DNA from: Chthoniobacterales bacterium
GTDB lineage: Bacteria > Verrucomicrobiota > Verrucomicrobiia > Chthoniobacterales > UBA10450
DNA: 7,601 nucleotides
Assembly: GCA_013812515.1 (NCBI GenBank)
Contig: JACCTI010000329.1
Coordinates: 1 to 7,601, forward strand
Reading direction: 5' to 3'
The position numbers and the translations under genes are program-made. This document shows positions 5,737 through 7,601 of the stretch, piece by piece; the first letter of the stretch is position 1; every line of letters begins with the position of its first letter. The notes below the pieces were generated by a model. It searched no databases and was not told the DNA's origin. It worked only from the letters and a program-made list of their open reading frames with translations.

Positions 5737-5793
5737 GGGCGCCCAGAGTGTCGCCGCTCCGGTCGCCGTCTAACACGACACTTGGAGGCGCTA
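5737..5793. repeat. REP-like palindromic element C
   Basis: GCGCC (5739-5743) pairs with GGCGC (5787-5791) and AGTGTCG (5747-5753) with CGACACT (5776-5782), a 12-bp stem interrupted by a small bulge. It includes GGGCGCCC (5737-5744), a perfect 8-bp palindrome. Bases 5746-5760 (GAGTGTCGCCGCTCC) are the exact reverse complement of 5550-5564 in element A, so A and C share a core in opposite orientation. Confidence 0.55.
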
Positions 5794-5898
5794 CTTTGGA
5801 AACCAGCGCGCCGAAACGAAATCGCATCTGTTTGGCTGGCGCACTCACGAGCTCCAGGCAATAAGCCTGCGCGGCAAATCGCGGAGCCACGCGCATTT

Positions 5899-7449
5899 CT
5901 ATCCCGACCCCTTGCCCACGAAATCCGGCACCCGCCCCTGAAAGAAATCTTTGAACATTTTTGCGCTGAAGTAGAGCTTCGAGGTGTCCTGATAGGGCCT
6001 GATCGTGAACGGCATCGTATAGTAGCTGCCCTGCAACTTCGCTTCGACTAGCGCGATCTTGTCTTCCTGCACGACAAGGACATCCGCGTCGATCGGCGAA
6101 GGGAGATTGTCCTTTTCGTAATACCCGATCCGGGGGAAGTCGCCCAGAGTCCACGGCAAGGGATACGCGCTCGTCCGGATGAAATGGCCGACGAGCTGGT
6201 AGTAGGTTGGGTTCTTATGCGCCAATTTCAGCAGAGGGTCGGTTAGCTTGAAGATGTCGTTATACGTCTGGACGTAGACGTACGGCTCCGTGTCCGTCGT
6301 GCAGCGGAAGTAATTCAAGCGCACGGAAAGGGCGAGCGAGACCGCGAGCACCACACCGGCCGCGATATAACCGGTGCGTCGAAATCGATCTGCCGGAAGA
6401 AGAACCGCCGCCCCGAAAACAAACAGCAGCGGCCAGACGATGCTTATAATGCACCATGGCGTCTTGTAATGGACAATGCTGTAGGCTGCGAGAGTTCCGG
6501 CGCCATAGATCGCGAGATATCGCAGCGCGATCGTCTTGAACATCTGACAAGCCACGCAGCCGAGGAGGCCGATGGCAATTGCCGGCTCATAGCGGCCAAT
6601 CAGCTTCAGCCAATAATTCCAGGGCTTCTCGTGGCCGTTGCCGTTGTGGCCGGTGGCGAACCAGGCGTTGAAAGTTTCATAAAGACCTTTCACGCCGTTC
6701 CAATTGTAGAAGGTGCCGGAGTAGAAAAAGATGATCGCGGCCAGGCCGACGGCGATCACGACTGCGAAATCCAGGTTCGCCCAAACCTGCCTAACCGGTT
6801 TCGCGTCCGAGGCGCTCGTGATTTGATGTGAAATCCATGCGACCACAGCCGCGAGCACCGCGCAACCCACGTGGATGATGTAAGTTTCCTTAGTCAAGAT
6901 CATCCCCGAGAGACCCATCCCGGCGCACCAGAGATAGCCTGACGTGCCAACCTTCCAGAGGCCGAGCAGGCCCAGGATGAACAGCATGGAAAAGAGCAGC
7001 AGCCAGACTTCGTGAATTGAGTAGCGACCGTAGAAAACGAACCCGGGCGAGACAGCCATCGCGACCGCGGCGAGCCGGCTGATGCGGCGGCCAACGAGCG
7101 GTTCGAAACGCATCGTCAGCCAAATGCAGAACGTGCTCGCGAGCACTACGGGCAGGCGCAAAGCCCAAAGATTCCGGCCGAGAAGTGTTTGAGCGAGGAA
7201 CTCCACGTAGAAATGGAATGGCCCGTGATAATTCGTCGGATCGTAGCGGTAGAAACCGGTTTTCGTCATCTGATCGACGAACCAGCCGTTGATGCCCTCA
7301 TCGAAATGAGGCGGTTTCATTCCGAGCAGGAGAAAACGCAAAAAAACGCCCAGCGCGATGATGATCCATGGCACCCAATCGATCGTGCCCAGCCTTTTTT
7401 GCCAGCCCCCGAAGAGTTCCGCGCGCGAGGGAGAAACTGCTAGCGCCAC
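5899..7449 (-). CDS. Agl23-family membrane protein (TIGR03663)
   Basis: A 516-residue polytopic membrane protein of the PMT/GT-C type, matching the family known as flippase activity-associated protein Agl23. After the first membrane helix comes the hallmark loop KPPHFDEGINGWF with the paired acid DE (D50, E51 from this start), where GT-C enzymes carry their catalytic residue. It is followed by GFYRYDPTNYHGPFHFY, and later by KPWNYWLKLIGRYEPA and SIVHYKTPWCIIS, all typical of this family. The C-terminal soluble part (PYVYVQTYNDIF, DADVLVVQEDK) is also typical. Its biochemical role is not established; in archaea the name comes from association with glycan-lipid translocation genes. The frame opens further, to TTG 7521 and ATG 7512, but both lie inside the divergent rfbB; GTG 7449 avoids the overlap, though it has no clear ribosome site. 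It is upstream of, and on the same strand as, the GT-C-like gene. Confidence 0.85.
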   Translation of the reverse strand: MALAVSPSRAELFGGWQKRLGTIDWVPWIIIALGVFLRFLLLGMKPPHFDEGINGWFVDQMTKTGFYRYDPTNYHGPFHFYVEFLAQTLLGRNLWALRLPVVLASTFCIWLTMRFEPLVGRRISRLAAVAMAVSPGFVFYGRYSIHEVWLLLFSMLFILGLLGLWKVGTSGYLWCAGMGLSGMILTKETYIIHVGCAVLAAVVAWISHQITSASDAKPVRQVWANLDFAVVIAVGLAAIIFFYSGTFYNWNGVKGLYETFNAWFATGHNGNGHEKPWNYWLKLIGRYEPAIAIGLLGCVACQMFKTIALRYLAIYGAGTLAAYSIVHYKTPWCIISIVWPLLFVFGAAVLLPADRFRRTGYIAAGVVLAVSLALSVRLNYFRCTTDTEPYVYVQTYNDIFKLTDPLLKLAHKNPTYYQLVGHFIRTSAYPLPWTLGDFPRIGYYEKDNLPSPIDADVLVVQEDKIALVEAKLQGSYYTMPFTIRPYQDTSKLYFSAKMFKDFFQGRVPDFVGKGSG

Positions 7450-7477
7450 TCCGGCGCCGCTGCTAGTACGCGCTGCA

Positions 7478-7601
7478 ATGCGCCTTCTCGTGACCGGTGG
7501 CTGTGGGTTCATCGGGAGCAACTTTATTCGCTACGTTCTGGAACATTACAAGCCCACGCTCGTCAGCAACGTGGATGTGCTGACCTACGCCGGGAATCTG
7601 G
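7478..7601 (+). CDS. rfbB: dTDP-glucose 4,6-dehydratase, 5' end only
   Basis: The first 41 codons of an extended short-chain dehydrogenase, cut by the window edge. It opens MRLLVTGGCGFIGSNF, with the NAD-binding glycine-rich GGxGFIGS motif of the Rossmann fold, followed by the YVLEHYKP helix and NVDVLTYAGNL. This last segment matches the DxLTYAGNLxNL block that marks RfbB/RmlB among nucleotide-sugar dehydratases. RfbB converts dTDP-glucose to dTDP-4-keto-6-deoxyglucose in the cytoplasm, the first committed deoxysugar step after dTDP-glucose, leading to dTDP-rhamnose and other 6-deoxysugars for O-antigen-type glycans. The usual NLDALTYAGNL reads NVDVLTYAGNL here. No Shine-Dalgarno sequence precedes the ATG. 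The gene diverges from the Agl23-family gene with only 28 bp between the chosen starts, which supports a shared glycan-related neighbourhood. Confidence 0.88.
   Translation, partial: MRLLVTGGCGFIGSNFIRYVLEHYKPTLVSNVDVLTYAGNL

Larger units (their letters stand above)
5549..5898. other. Gene-free spacer filled with palindromic repeats
   Basis: The 350 bp between the two minus-strand membrane-protein genes has no credible gene. The plus-strand frame through 5481-5729 simply translates the repeats. It holds three palindromic elements, listed separately, and a 13-bp near-operator palindrome at 5700-5712. It presumably contains the promoter of the 609-residue gene, but no clear -35/-10 pair is visible. 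From about 5794 to 5898 I see nothing recognisable beyond a 5-bp GCGCT/AGCGC stem. Confidence 0.6.

Overview
The window is GC-rich bacterial DNA. It looks like a soil verrucomicrobium of the Spartobacteria/Chthoniobacterales type. That placement is an inference from the gene set (Agl23-family membrane protein, divergent ChaN-like lipoprotein, PHP protein), the weak Shine-Dalgarno signals and the style of the intergenic repeats; no marker gene is present to confirm it.

Layout, left to right. 1-351 holds no convincing gene but carries two degenerate short-period tandem repeats (8-bp and 6-bp units). 352-1134 (+) encodes a PHP-domain metal-dependent phosphoesterase. 1135-1591 has no intact gene: it holds coding-like fragments in shifting frames (probable pseudogene) followed by a small heptamer-repeat/inverted-repeat element. 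1592-3796 (+) is a tight three-gene unit: a FabZ-type hot-dog dehydratase, a family 2 glycosyltransferase and a divergent ChaN-like lipoprotein, joined by 11-bp and 4-bp overlaps. The lipoprotein gene runs 78 bp into the 3' end of a convergent gene, 3719-5548 (-), for a 609-residue polytopic membrane protein with GT-C-like layout. 5549-5898 is gene-free and packed with three palindromic REP/REPIN-like elements. 5899-7449 (-) is an Agl23-family (TIGR03663) membrane protein. At 7478 a divergent rfbB/rmlB (dTDP-glucose 4,6-dehydratase) begins and runs off the window.

The shared theme is envelope glycoconjugate and lipid building. The GT2 enzyme probably transfers sugar from a nucleotide donor, possibly to a lipid carrier. 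The two GT-C/PMT-like proteins have the layout of enzymes that use polyprenyl-phosphate sugars on the outer face of the membrane. RfbB starts the dTDP-rhamnose or related deoxysugar pathway, and the FabZ-like enzyme dehydrates 3-hydroxyacyl chains. No direct pathway link between the plus-strand unit and the minus-strand pair can be shown from this window.

The most unusual points are the palindromic repeat cluster that abuts the start codon of the 609-residue gene, the loss of both expected signature motifs in the ChaN-like lipoprotein, the 78-bp convergent coding overlap, and the decayed gene between the PHP and FabZ genes. I found no CRISPR array, transposase, tRNA or rRNA.
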